Positions 34,401 through 46,400 of a stretch of DNA of 64,000 nt are shown here, one piece after another. The stretch spans positions 14,300,695 to 14,364,694 of the forward strand of contig CM021317.1 in assembly GCA_010645155.1 (NCBI GenBank), in the 5' to 3' direction. A program made the position numbers and the translations under genes. Position 1 is the first letter of the stretch. Each line of letters starts with the position of its first letter. This DNA comes from Tigriopus japonicus (lineage: Eukaryota > Arthropoda > Copepoda > Harpacticoida > Harpacticidae). The notes under the pieces were generated by a model, which ran no database searches, was not told the origin of the DNA, and saw only the letters and a list, made by a program, of their open reading frames with translations.

Positions 34401-37400
34401 AACTAAAAGGGTAAGATTATTTACACTTTCTGCCCGTCCCTACTCATCAGTCATCACATAAAATTCTGATATTGAAGTGTTACACTTTTTAGTTGTGTTG
34501 CCTTCTTTTACGAGAGAGATGTATGACATTTTGCTTAGTTTGCGGAAACCTGTTTGGTTACTCTCCAAATAGTACTGATCAGACCAAGGATAAGGAACTG
34601 ATTGCTTCGGGCACCTTCGTAACTTTCGTCACAACTCACAAATACCGGCTACAATCAGCAAGTCTGGAAGATATCATGTTCGAAAACCAGCCCAAACTTG
34701 AAATGATTATAATTGGGCTTAAGGTTCATTCACCAAGTCTAATCGAACTAAATTTGAACTACAGCACACGTGACGAGCTTCCTTTATTAACGCCCCAAGT
34801 GCCTCAATAGTAAATATCAATGGCACTTTTTGAATTTGATCACAGGATCGAGAGCTCTCACGTCGTAGGAGCGACTCCAGAAATTAGGGCTGTACAGTAT
34901 TCAGAGAAAGTACGAAAAGTATCTGATTGGTTCTGAGTGAATCTGACGGATTTGAGGTCAGCTGTAGCAATCGTAGAGGTTTTACTTGTGCTCTAAGAGT
35001 ACCTCCAAATCCCAAGGAATCGAGGCTAGGTCGAACAGTGAAGTCCTCCTCTTTTCTTCATCAGGTTCCTTTACAATAAACCTGACCTTTCTCATTCACA
35101 TAAGAAACTAATTCCTTGTAACGTTAGAAAAATGAGACCTGTGGCGTGCCCGCTTATGCTGCAATTACACGACACGTGTTTTATTGCATTTTACCGGCAC
35201 TTATGTGAGTCACATCGCATTTGAGCTACAAATGTGTCAGACGTCCGACTTGGAACATGTTTTTCACATCCTAGAGCTCACCATCAGGGCTTCCATATAA
35301 TAAAATTTTATTGACGCACGGAAACGTGTTGAAAGTTGCAAGATTGGTTAATCAATGAGCTATACTTATCAACGTCATATGATTTGATTTCATTATGCTT
35401 TTGTGGCGTTTCTTTTATAAACAGACAGACCTTACCAGTAAATAATTTGAAATGACAATCTGTTTCCCTTTACTTGAGAGTCATGTTTTAAGTTCATTAT
35501 TGTTGAAAGACATTTTCTAATTTCTTTTTTAATTGGCCTTCTAATTGGATTTAAGTATAATGACCTCCCAATCTTATGTATTGTGACCTCCCACTCAGGT
35601 GTTCGTTAAAGGACCGTGTACCGTATTTTATGAGATTGATTGTCAATGAGCTGTTAGGTATTACTTGACAACTGTCATCTTAAAAAAAGAAATTCGCTTG
35701 TATAAAAACATCAGTGTCTTGGAACAATTACATTTCCAAACAGTCTCGAGAATTGACAAAGTCTTTCTTTGCGGTAAGAAAAATCAAATCTGATCAAACA
35801 ATCTGTCCACACCTCATTTTGACTCCCCAAAGTTTGTCAACACTTTCTCAACAGAGCAATGCGTAAACAAAGGCCCAATTTCACATAAATTTACAACTGT
35901 TCATAACCTGAATTGTCATATAATGCATAAAAGAACGGAATTCAAAACCTCACATGACAATGTTTCCCTAATCCAATCCCATTTCTTTTTGCATTTTTAG
36001 ATTGGATTTTGGCGACTGTAAAATCTGATCTATCCTTAATTATCTTTGATCCAGGTTTGATTGCCATAAGCGCCCCTGAATATCCAATGTCTGAGGGGTC
36101 GACAGAATGACATCCATGTTGGAAGACAAAAGGTCTAAAACCACTTCTTGCACCCTTGGAGCAAGTGCATTAGTAGCTCTCTGTATGCATCGCATTGGAT
36201 TTTTAAAAAACTTGTTTGGAGGCGGATATTAGTGGGGAGAGCTATCATTGAAGTCTCTTAGTCTCCGAGACCATTCTAGACATCTTCAAGTTTTTCCCAA
36301 GATCTTTTGTGGGTGTTATAATGGGTCACGAGAGTCATCTTATTTGACTCAGCATTAGTGATGGACCGAAAACACTTTCGGCCGAAATTTCGGCTTCGGT
36401 TTCGGTTATGCCTACCGAAAACAGACAAGCACTATATAAAACGGAGTTTGACAACAAAATCGAAAAAAAAATTGGTCCCAAAACCTCTGAAATTTATGTT
36501 TTCAATCTTTCAAAATTTGCGACTACCCAACATCGAAGACATGATCATTCTAATTTTCAAGGCAGATTTTGCATTTGAACACTTTTGTAATCAGCTGCTT
36601 TCGGTTTCGGTTTCGGATTCGGTTAGGCCCTCTTTTGGCCGAAACTTTCAGTCTCGGTTATGAGCCCTTTCGGTCCATCACTACTCAGCATAGATAATTT
36701 GGAATGATAACGGAGGTCCTGGTTTGGAAAGAAGCTCTCATGTGGAAAGTACGATTTCTTGTCTAACTTTTGAAATGACCAGTGGTCGATTCATTAAATG
36801 AGTCAAAATACTGACCAAAGATGTGTTGATGCGGTTGAAGTGGGAATTCAAATCAACAAATTTGAATCAACAAACCTCCAAGAATCAAGATAAGTTGATA
36901 AGCTATTTCCTGCCAATCAAAAAAAAACCCCATTGTAATCGTCCAGTGAAAACGGATGTTTTCCGGTTGCAAAACTCTACTTACATTGGACACGTTTTGG
37001 GTCTATTTTGGACTATCTTAATTGCACTATAGTTACCATATGCAAAAAAAGTGGTTATTGCCAAGTGACTGACTTTTCCTTGCCTTGAAAATTTTTAGAA
37101 CTTTCATCTCCTGGTATCACATAAAACCATGAGTTAGTTGGTAGTGATGCGACTTGGTACTTCGGGAAGCCAATTTTACGTGAGGTCGTAAGCTGGGGTT
37201 GCCAATTTACCTTTGTGAACTCATATTCCCCTCTATCTACTAGTGATGAGTTTTGAGATGGGAGTGTTAACACTTTTTATTCGAAGTTTAATTGCTAATA
37301 AAAAAGGCAGGACCAAATTAACGTTTTACCAAAGACCTAAACAAGGACCAAATTGGCAACACTTGAACTAAATTGAGTTTGAGTTCCATCGGTAGTTGTA

Positions 37401-40400
37401 AAAATGGATTTCAGGGTGGCAGTGCTGCCATATTTTACTTGGAGATAAGGTATTGCATTGTGATAAGTTTTGTAATGGTAATGCTTTGACCCTTTAGGAC
37501 CAAAATGGCAAAATATGAACTCAAAATCCATCAGCATTGTCTACCAATCTTCATAAACCGGTTTTTTCATTAAAAAAGCACCAAAGTGCGTCTCTATCTT
37601 TTGTGACTTCCGAGCAGGGTTGACATCAAGCTCAAACTGGAGTTTGTTTACATGTGTGAGCAAACCACAAATTCTCCATTAGGTGACCAATGAAAAAAAC
37701 AAGCCCAGATTTCACATCACTTTTCGTAGGGATGAGTAGGAGTAAGAGTAGTAAAAGTTTTCGGTTTAGGATTCACCGACTTTTCGGTTCAGGATTCACC
37801 GACTTTTCGGTTCAGGATTCACCGACTTTTCGGTTCAGGATTCGCCAACTTTTCGGTTCAGGATTCACCGACTTTTCGGTTCAGGATTCACCGACTTTTT
37901 GGTTCAGGATTCACCGACTTTTAGGTTCAGGATTCACCGCTTTTTTGGATCGGTTCAGTTCCGAACCGAAATGATAATGTGGAAAAATTTCAGATCCAGA
38001 TCGGTGCAAATTCAAATTGGTTCTCATCTTGCTGTGACAGGAGAAAGAAATATGTTTTTATCACGGCACAATATTGACTTACAAAAGGAAGTGAAAAAAT
38101 CATGAAAACATTGAAAATAATGTGGTTAAATAATTCTTAACGTTTCAGGCATTTTTAGGGTTTAGAGAAACCCTGTTCACACAAGGAACGTATTATAACA
38201 AAATCGAAGTGGGTCCGTATTCTCAACTCGTACTTGGTGCTTGAAGTATGACTTCAAGAACGAAGTTACTACATAGAAGTACGACTTAAAGAACCAAGAA
38301 CGAGTTGAGAATACGGGCCATGATTTCATCACTTTGTAATCTTCTCAACACTTATGAAAGGAGATAAATGGCAAAATCACGTTTAACATTTTTTTCAATC
38401 TTATAAGTGACCATACAGTATTTTTGCCTCATTTTGTTTTTGGTTTACCGTGTGTTTCAAAAGAAGTGGACCAGCTAATTTTATCGTCAAACAGCTTTTA
38501 AAGCAGGGTTAGATAAGTTTTTAAATGCAATTCCTGATCAACCCACTATTCAAGGGTTGTCAGAGGTGCCCACAGTAACTCGTTGGTTGACCAAATATGG
38601 TACAATACCAATCGTACAAATTATATTTGATCTATTTGTTTACAGCAATTTCACTTAAATTTATTATTTAAGCGTTGAAGGGTCATTTCCGAAAAAAGAG
38701 CGTTTGTTATTGTCATATGAAATGACTTTTTTGTTGAACAATTATCTGGCAGCCCTGGTGAAGTTGCGCATTCGTAGCAGTCGTCAGGTTGACAGTGCTA
38801 CAGACTGTTATGCTTAACTTTGTAAAAAGTTTTGCTATTTTGTACTCATATATTTGACAGAAGCTATTTAAGTAAGTTTTTGCAATTCACCTATCAATTT
38901 TTGACTTTGTCACTAATTATTACATGAAACTAAAGAAGCTCATGGGATAGAAGTATCATTTCAACTAATGGACTCATTGCCCCTATGCAATATTGTGCAC
39001 AAGGAAAACGCTCTTATGGCTTCAAGTGACGTTCTAAATATTCACCAATCAATTTCGTATCTGGTTAGATTAAGTTTTCCTAAAAAGTAAGAAACTTAAT
39101 GCAAATCAGCGTGGAGATTCATCAAGAGCTGACATTACCGAGTCAATTCACAGCAGCACTGGGCTTGAACGCGCATCAAGGTTTAAGGAGAACGGGAAGG
39201 GTATCTTCCGGCACCCACGGTTTTGGCCCGCCTTGGCCTTCAAAGGCTATTCAGGTCAAACATTATGCTTTCAAAGGTAAGTTAAGATCATGAGCGTCAA
39301 TTTGGTAGTAAATAGTGCATAGGTAAAGTTGCCTCAAACAGGTCGAACCCAAGAACAAAAGTACAATGGAACCGACGTCTTGGGAACAAAATGGCACATG
39401 CGCGTACTCTTTTATTATAGCGCTCTAATTTGCAGCATATTTTTGACCTTAGTATGTTTTTTGAGAGATCAACTAAAACCAACCATAGGGAGGAGACGTG
39501 GTGTGGTTAGCGCAGTTTTCTGTTGTGAGAGAGGTCCCAGGTTCGATTCTCCTCCCCGACCTCTCTCCAGGAAACTTTTAGACGCTATTCCACACCCACA
39601 GACGGAGAACCAATCTGATACCGGACAAGAGATTGCCTCTCGGAAAAACTGGATGATGTGATGGTTGGCTTCGCTGGCCGGAGGATCAAACCTCCGACCC
39701 ACAATCCAAAAAAAAAATCCCAGTCACGGACATGGTTGCCTGTTCTGTTTCTTTTGAATCACCCGTTAGACTTTTCCAGTAATCAACACGCTTTTAAGGT
39801 CCTTGAATCCTCTTTTGAGGCAACGATTGAACAAGACTTGTTACTTGTTTCTGTAATATCTTTCTACGTCACATTTTCTCAAAAGGGGCCGTTTTGTACG
39901 AAAAATTCCAAAAGGGTTTACTACTAATTAGAATTAGAATACATCATATTCGATCATAACCACCCCCGATCAAATAAGTTAGATACTTTACTAGACATGA
40001 AAGCGGCTTTCTATTGGACAATTTTGAGTTAAGAACAATTCATAACCCCTCAAAAATCATCAGATCCTGCTTATAGGTTGTTGCATCAAGGGAGATATTG
40101 GTCCTTAAAGTAACAGCTGAGTGGAAGGTCATAAAACATTAGATTGGGAGGCCATAGTACTAGTAAAGCCCCAAAAATTGCACCCTGACACAAAAGCTTG
40201 ACGTGTTTTCAAACATCTCAGTGTTTAATGGACACGACAGAATCTAAATTCTGCGCCATAATGCTTAGAGGCTCAACATAATTTCTATTTTGGAAGTCTT
40301 CTCTTTTTTTTTCTCTCTCCATATAATAATAACTAGGGCTGAATATTTTAGGTTTTACATAAAAACCTAGGTTTTAACCTAAAACGCCTTTTTTGGGCAA

Positions 40401-43400
40401 TTTTTACCTAAAAATAAGTTTCCAACCTAAAATTAACTTTTTTCTCGCATTTTTCAGGAAATTTTTACCTAAAACTAAGTTTTCAACCTAAAATTAACTT
40501 TTTTCTCACCCTAAAGTCATTTGACTACGCCAAGGAGGACGGTATTACGTGGAGTGGGATCAAGCGAGGGCGCGTTACTGCGTTGGTGTGAATTTTTCTG
40601 CGTGATAGCCTGGAGTTAATGAAGTAATCCAATATAATTCGGATTAGTGTCGTTTTTTTGACATAAGTCATAAAACAAAAGTCCACAAGGATTCCATAAG
40701 CAATCATTTGATGCCCAATTGATGTCTCTCAAAGAATTCAAACTGTTTTGTTTCATTGTGTTAAGTCAGATATCCTCAAACTCCTGATCTACTGACTTGC
40801 TTTGTGATAGTGATTGTCCACCTTTTGTTGAAAGCAACATGGTTTTTATCATTGGGGTTGTTTAAGGACATTTTTCGCTTCATAGAATGCTAAAAAAATC
40901 TTTTTTGTATCTTTTTTTCAACATTTTACAGTCTTCTTTTGGCTTTAGAACCCCAATTAAGTGCTAAAAACAAAGACACAGAAGAACATTCATATCATTG
41001 AACAAAGGGAAGAATGTCTTAGAACTATCCCAATGATAAAAACAATGTTGCTTTCAACAAAAGATGGACAATCACTATCACAAAGCAAGTGAGTAGATCA
41101 GGAGTTTGAAGATATCTGACTTAACACAATGAAACAAAACAATTTGAATTCTTTGAGAGACATCAATGGGGCATCAAATGATTGCTCATTGAATCCGTGT
41201 GGACTTTTGTTTTATGACTTATGTCAAAAAAACGACACTAATCCGAATTATATTGGATTACTTCATTAACTCCAGGCTATCACGCAGAAAAATTCACACC
41301 AACGCAGTAACGCGCCCTCACTCGATCCCACTCCACGTAATACCGTCCTCCTTGACTACGCCCACTTGAAAATTACCCCAGTGTCTTTAAAACAAAAAAA
41401 GGAAGAAAGTAGAAGAGTGGGAGCCACAATGTTTTTCATCTCAACAACATACCGAATTAGCTTTATCAGGTGGTTTCAGGCCGACATACTGCCAATAAAG
41501 GGCGCTCACTGTCATTTTTTGAAGTCATATTTTTCTCTCGTCTCGTTTTCAGTCATTTCACTCGTTTTTAGGGCGCAAATTTTCAATTTCTTTTTTTAAG
41601 TCGAAAATTTTTTAAACTCGTTTTTAGGTCAAAAATTTCTGAACTCGTTTTAAGGTCAAAATATTTCTGAACTCGTTTTAAGGTCAAAAATTTCTGAACT
41701 CGTTTTAAGGTCAAAAATTTCTGAACTCGTTTTAAGGTCAAAAATTTCTGAACTCGTTTTAAGGTCAAAAATTTCTGAACTCGTTTTAAGGTCAAAAATT
41801 TCTGAACTCGTTTTAAGGTCAAAAATTTCTGAACTCGTTTTAAGGTCAAAAATTTCTGAACTCGTTTTAAGGTCAAAAATTTCTGAACTCGTTTTAAGGT
41901 CAAAAATTTCTGAACTCGTTTTAAGGTCAAAAATTTCTGAACTCGTTTTAAGGTCAAAAATTTCTGAACTCGTTTTAAGGTCAAAAATTTCTGAACTCGT
42001 TTTAAGGTCAAAAATTTCTGAACTCGTTTTAAGGTCAAAAATTTCTGAACTCGTTTTAAGGTCAAAAATTTCTGAACTCGTTTTAAGGTCAAAAATTTCT
42101 GAACTCGTTTTAAGGTCAAAAATTTCCGATCTCCGTGTTTAGGTCGACAATTTTCGGTCTCATTTTAGGTCAAAAATTGCCGATCTCCTTTTTTGGGTCG
42201 ACAATTTTTGATCTGGGTTTTTTGGTCGCATTTTTGCCACTTTCTGCCATAATCTACCGCTTAACAAATTTCGCTGGCACAAACTTTTCTATAATGGCAT
42301 TTTCCCCCACTGCCAAATAAAATTTTCATTGCCTTTGTCTCTGCTCAACTACTTTTACTCTTGCCAAGAGTAAAGTGCTGAAAAACAATAGATAAAAGGC
42401 AAAATTTGGTCTGAAAAGCCACNNNNNNNNNNNNNNNNNNNNNNNNNNNNNNNNNNNNNNNNNNNNNNNNNNNNNNNNNNNNNNNNNNNNNNNNNNNNNN
42501 NNNNNNNNNNNNNNNNNNNNNNNNNNNNNNNNNNNNNNNNNNNNNNNNNNNNNNNNNNNNNNNNNNNNNNNNNNNNNNNNNNNNNNNNNNNNNNNNNNNN
42601 NNNNNNNNNNNNNNNNNNNNNNNNNNNNNNNNNNNNNNNNNNNNNNNNNNNNNNNNNNNNNNNNNNNNNNNNNNNNNNNNNNNNNNNNNNNNNNNNNNNN
42701 NNNNNNNNNNNNNNNNNNNNNNNNNNNNNNNNNNNNNNNNNNNNNNNNNNNNNNNNNNNNNNNNNNNNNNNNNNNNNNNNNNNNNNNNNNNNNNNNNNNN
42801 NNNNNNNNNNNNNNNNNNNNNNNNNNNNNNNNNNNNNNNNNNNNNNNNNNNNNNNNNNNNNNNNNNNNNNNNNNNNNNNNNNNNNNNNNNNNNNNNNNNN
42901 NNNNNNNNNNNNNNNNNNNNNNNNNNNNNNNNNNNNNNNNNNNNNNNNNNNNNNNNNNNNNNNNNNNNNNNNNNNNNNNNNNNNNNNNNNNNNNNNNNNN
43001 NNNNNNNNNNNNNNNNNNNNNNNNNNNNNNNNNNNNNNNNNNNNNNNNNNNNNNNNNNNNNNNNNNNNNNNNNNNNNNNNNNNNNNNNNNNNNNNNNNNN
43101 NNNNNNNNNNNNNNNNNNNNNNNNNNNNNNNNNNNNNNNNNNNNNNNNNNNNNNNNNNNNNNNNNNNNNNNNNNNNNNNNNNNNNNNNNNNNNNNNNNNN
43201 NNNNNNNNNNNNNNNNNNNNNNNNNNNNNNNNNNNNNNNNNNNNNNNNNNNNNNNNNNNNNNNNNNNNNNNNNNNNNNNNNNNNNNNNNNNNNNNNNNNN
43301 NNNNNNNNNNNNNNNNNNNNNNNNNNNNNNNNNNNNNNNNNNNNGAGAAAAAAATGATCATATGTATCAATCATGAACGTTTGAATTTGAACTTCAAAAT

Positions 43401-46400
43401 GAAGCAATCACCAAACCTCGGACTTATCTCATAATTCCGATCCGACCGCAATTTCTTCCATGGGCCCAACGTAACCACTTCCACATTTTTTTAATTGCAA
43501 AGGTGTCAGAATCTTATTTCTGCTGAGACTCTTGTGTTGGCTCTGATTCATTTTACATTCGGTGTTCCAAATTAGATCCAAGTTTTGTTGTTATAGGGTG
43601 TTAATTGCTTTGTAGCGTAATTAAAAAATCTTGATGAAACATCACAGAATTTGTTGTTCCATCACTCTGAAATAAGTATGAAATATCTGTAGCTCCCACT
43701 CCGGTTTTAGGCAAACACTTGATGTCAACCCGTTCGTGCCAATGTACATCCCAGACTTACTCTCACACATGCAATGCAATAAGTGCAGGGTGGCGAAACA
43801 TAAAACCTATCATAAGAGGCTGTACCTTCTGTAGAGCCTAGCTAACAAAGTGCCATACATTTAAAGGACTTCACCTGTGATCACACTATAAAGCGGTTAT
43901 ATGTTAATGAAAACAATGCATTGGCGAGCACCTATTACCATCTTAAATTCCACATCATTTGTAGTTGACGAGGTGTAAGATTTTGGAAAAAAAGACTACA
44001 TAGGTCAAGTCAATTAACACCACCTTAATATGGATGAAAGTTAAACAATTAAAATTATGTTGGAGTTGAAATGGAGGTGGTTTTAAAATCACCAGAGAAA
44101 GGATTTAATTTTTGATTGGGTACCTTATCAGTGGTTGGGTATGGTATCGGTTTCCCGATCGCTTTATGCCAGATTATGGTTGTAGTGTTCTCATTAGTTA
44201 TACCACCTCAGATGTACGTTTGAAAATGTGTTGAGAAAAGATAGTTTAACGTACTTCTCGATCCCAACAGGTTGGACATTGCTAATTAAATAGAAGTTCT
44301 GCATTCAGATGTACACAGAGAGCAATTTTGGTGTGGGCCACATCAAGTGTTTTAACAATCATATCCCTTGAGCGAGAAAGTGGAAATCCATAGGTGATTC
44401 CGTCAGTGACAATTATTATACATTTGAACATTTTTCATTTGGCTGCAATTAGCGCAGAGCTCAAGTTCTTAACATGTCCAAGTGGCCACCATTCGCGCAG
44501 AGCGCGACCCTTTAACATGTCCAAGTGGCCACCATTCGCGCAAAGCGCGACCCCTTAACAGTGACAAGTGGCCAACATAGACACTACTTTTTGACAACTT
44601 TCCAAGTTTTGGACCTGGTTTAAGGCTTCCACAGGCACCAAAGACAAAAACCATTTTTCCAAATCTTACTCGGAAAATTATTTTCAACAAAATGGCGTAA
44701 CCACAATTTTCAAAAAAATTAATTTGAAAACCTGCCCCCCCCCCTGGCGTAAATTGGTGTGAAGCGCCGCCGCCGGGGCCTAGATGGCGTAGCCAGCTAG
44801 TTTAACTTAAAGGACTCTTCATGTATTGTAAAGAGAAGGCATGGTATATTTACATTAGGGCAATAAACTACAATTTAACTATAGCACACTAATATACATA
44901 AGAGGTGGTGACTAGCGTGCGAGCATATAGAAGGGAGCAAAAATGCGAATAGAACATTTTAAAGATTAGATGTTGTGGTAAAACTTTATCAATATTTGGA
45001 TCCAACGTTCGTGTGAAAACAAGCAAAGCTTTGTTGAGCTCTAAGGAATAAACACGTTTTTTGAAGTTTAAGTTTTTGAATTTAACACCTTCTTCATTTA
45101 CGATCGAGATACTGAATGAGCTTGAAAATTCCAAAACAAATTACCAACAAAGAAGGAAAAACCGGTGACGCCTAATTTGGCAACGCTTTTTTTAGCAAGG
45201 ATGTTTTCGTTTTTTGAAGACTCACACCAACAAATAGTTTGGCAATGCCGACTAAAGGGAGATTGGTGTTTCAATCTTATATGCACATGTGTAAGTTCAA
45301 ACCATCTTTTCTTGTGCGAATTTTCACGTCATAAATGTTTGAATAATCTTCCAAGATAAAAACATCATTGTTGGACAAAATAAAGCGCCTCAAATGTTCA
45401 TCGAGGGACTTCCAATGGAATTTAAGTGTTTCAAGAAAAGCAGACATTACGATAGGCTGCATGTCAACACACTTAATTCAAAAACGAGAATATAGCAAAA
45501 TCAAGTCGAATCAATAAGGACCTCCCAAAATATGTGAGGTTGCATAAATGAAGAAAATTTCTTTGTGCACTTTAGGGAGTAACTAAAACATTTGAGTTTC
45601 CTATCACATTGAAGAAAGCTCATTGGTCTCTATGTCTCTATGTGATTCTAAAAATGGATATTTTAACTTCTTAATGATTTCAGTGTTTCTCTTAAGCATG
45701 TTCACCAATGCTTAACGATTAGATATACAAGGCAATAAGACAATTGAAGTGTGGCTTTGTTGTGCCCTTTTTGTCTCTTTTTCAAGGTAACCGCGAGACT
45801 TGTCTACGCTCTCGCTCCCAGAAAGGGCACAACAAAGCCACATTTCAATTTCCCTACACGTCCCTCTTCCCCCTCCCCCCATTTTTGGTGAGCTTTTTGA
45901 AGGATAATTTTGCAGCAGTTGTGGATTTTTTTCTACCGCTACAAGGAATGGGATTCCCTGTAAGGAAAGTTGATCATTAACGGTACTGCATACACTTAAC
46001 ATTCCAATTAAATTTGATCTACCAACGACTTACTAGTTAAGTCAAACTTACTTTTTTTTAATTTGCTTTGTGGGTATGACTATCCACCATTCCACATCTA
46101 ACTGTATGGAAGTATCTTATCATTAAAGCCAGGTTTGAGTAGTCGGCAAAACAAACATAAAAGAACTCTCCTTATCACACCAACCTAGGAGAGATTGTAC
46201 TGTTGTGCCCTGTAAAAATTAGTGTGCCTATCAACAAAAAACAAAGCAAATGGTACTTATCTTAAAAGACCTATTTTTTATTATTATTCCCTAATTCATT
46301 CTGCGTTTCTTTGACAATAAGAAACTCGAAGAAAAACGAATGCTTTAAGATGTTCAGTACGGTTCGTTTATAATAATAATGTTTATTGCGAGAATGCACA

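Larger units (their letters stand above)
31452..34442 (+). mobile_element. hAT-like non-autonomous element, copy 2, split by another element
   Basis: The ends are TAGGGACGGGCAAATAGTG and its inverse relative TTTCTGCCCGTCCCTA, flanked by a perfect 8-bp target duplication CTCATCAG (31444-31451 and 34443-34450). The body is nearly identical to 1086-2362 but lacks about 175 bp (copy 1 about 1495-1660). It is interrupted at GGTAATTAG by the element at 31909-33832. Confidence 0.92.

Noticed and set aside
37690..38105. Two plus frames with FRFRIHRLFGSG-type repeats
   Set aside because: They are the 23-bp tandem repeat read in different frames.
39487..39560. tRNA gene
   Set aside because: A and B boxes are present but no proper acceptor and anticodon stems form, and the sequence continues into a dispersed body shared with another locus; it is a SINE head.
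41583..42119. 178-residue frame of TLKRVQKFL repeats on the minus strand
   Set aside because: It is the translation of a 27-bp satellite; all units are identical at the DNA level, and no start, splice or flanking coding signal supports a gene.
41596..42230. CRISPR-like array
   Set aside because: The units are contiguous with no unique spacers, and the genome is eukaryotic.
42345..43407. Long open frames over 340-350 residues
   Set aside because: They consist almost wholly of the assembly gap.
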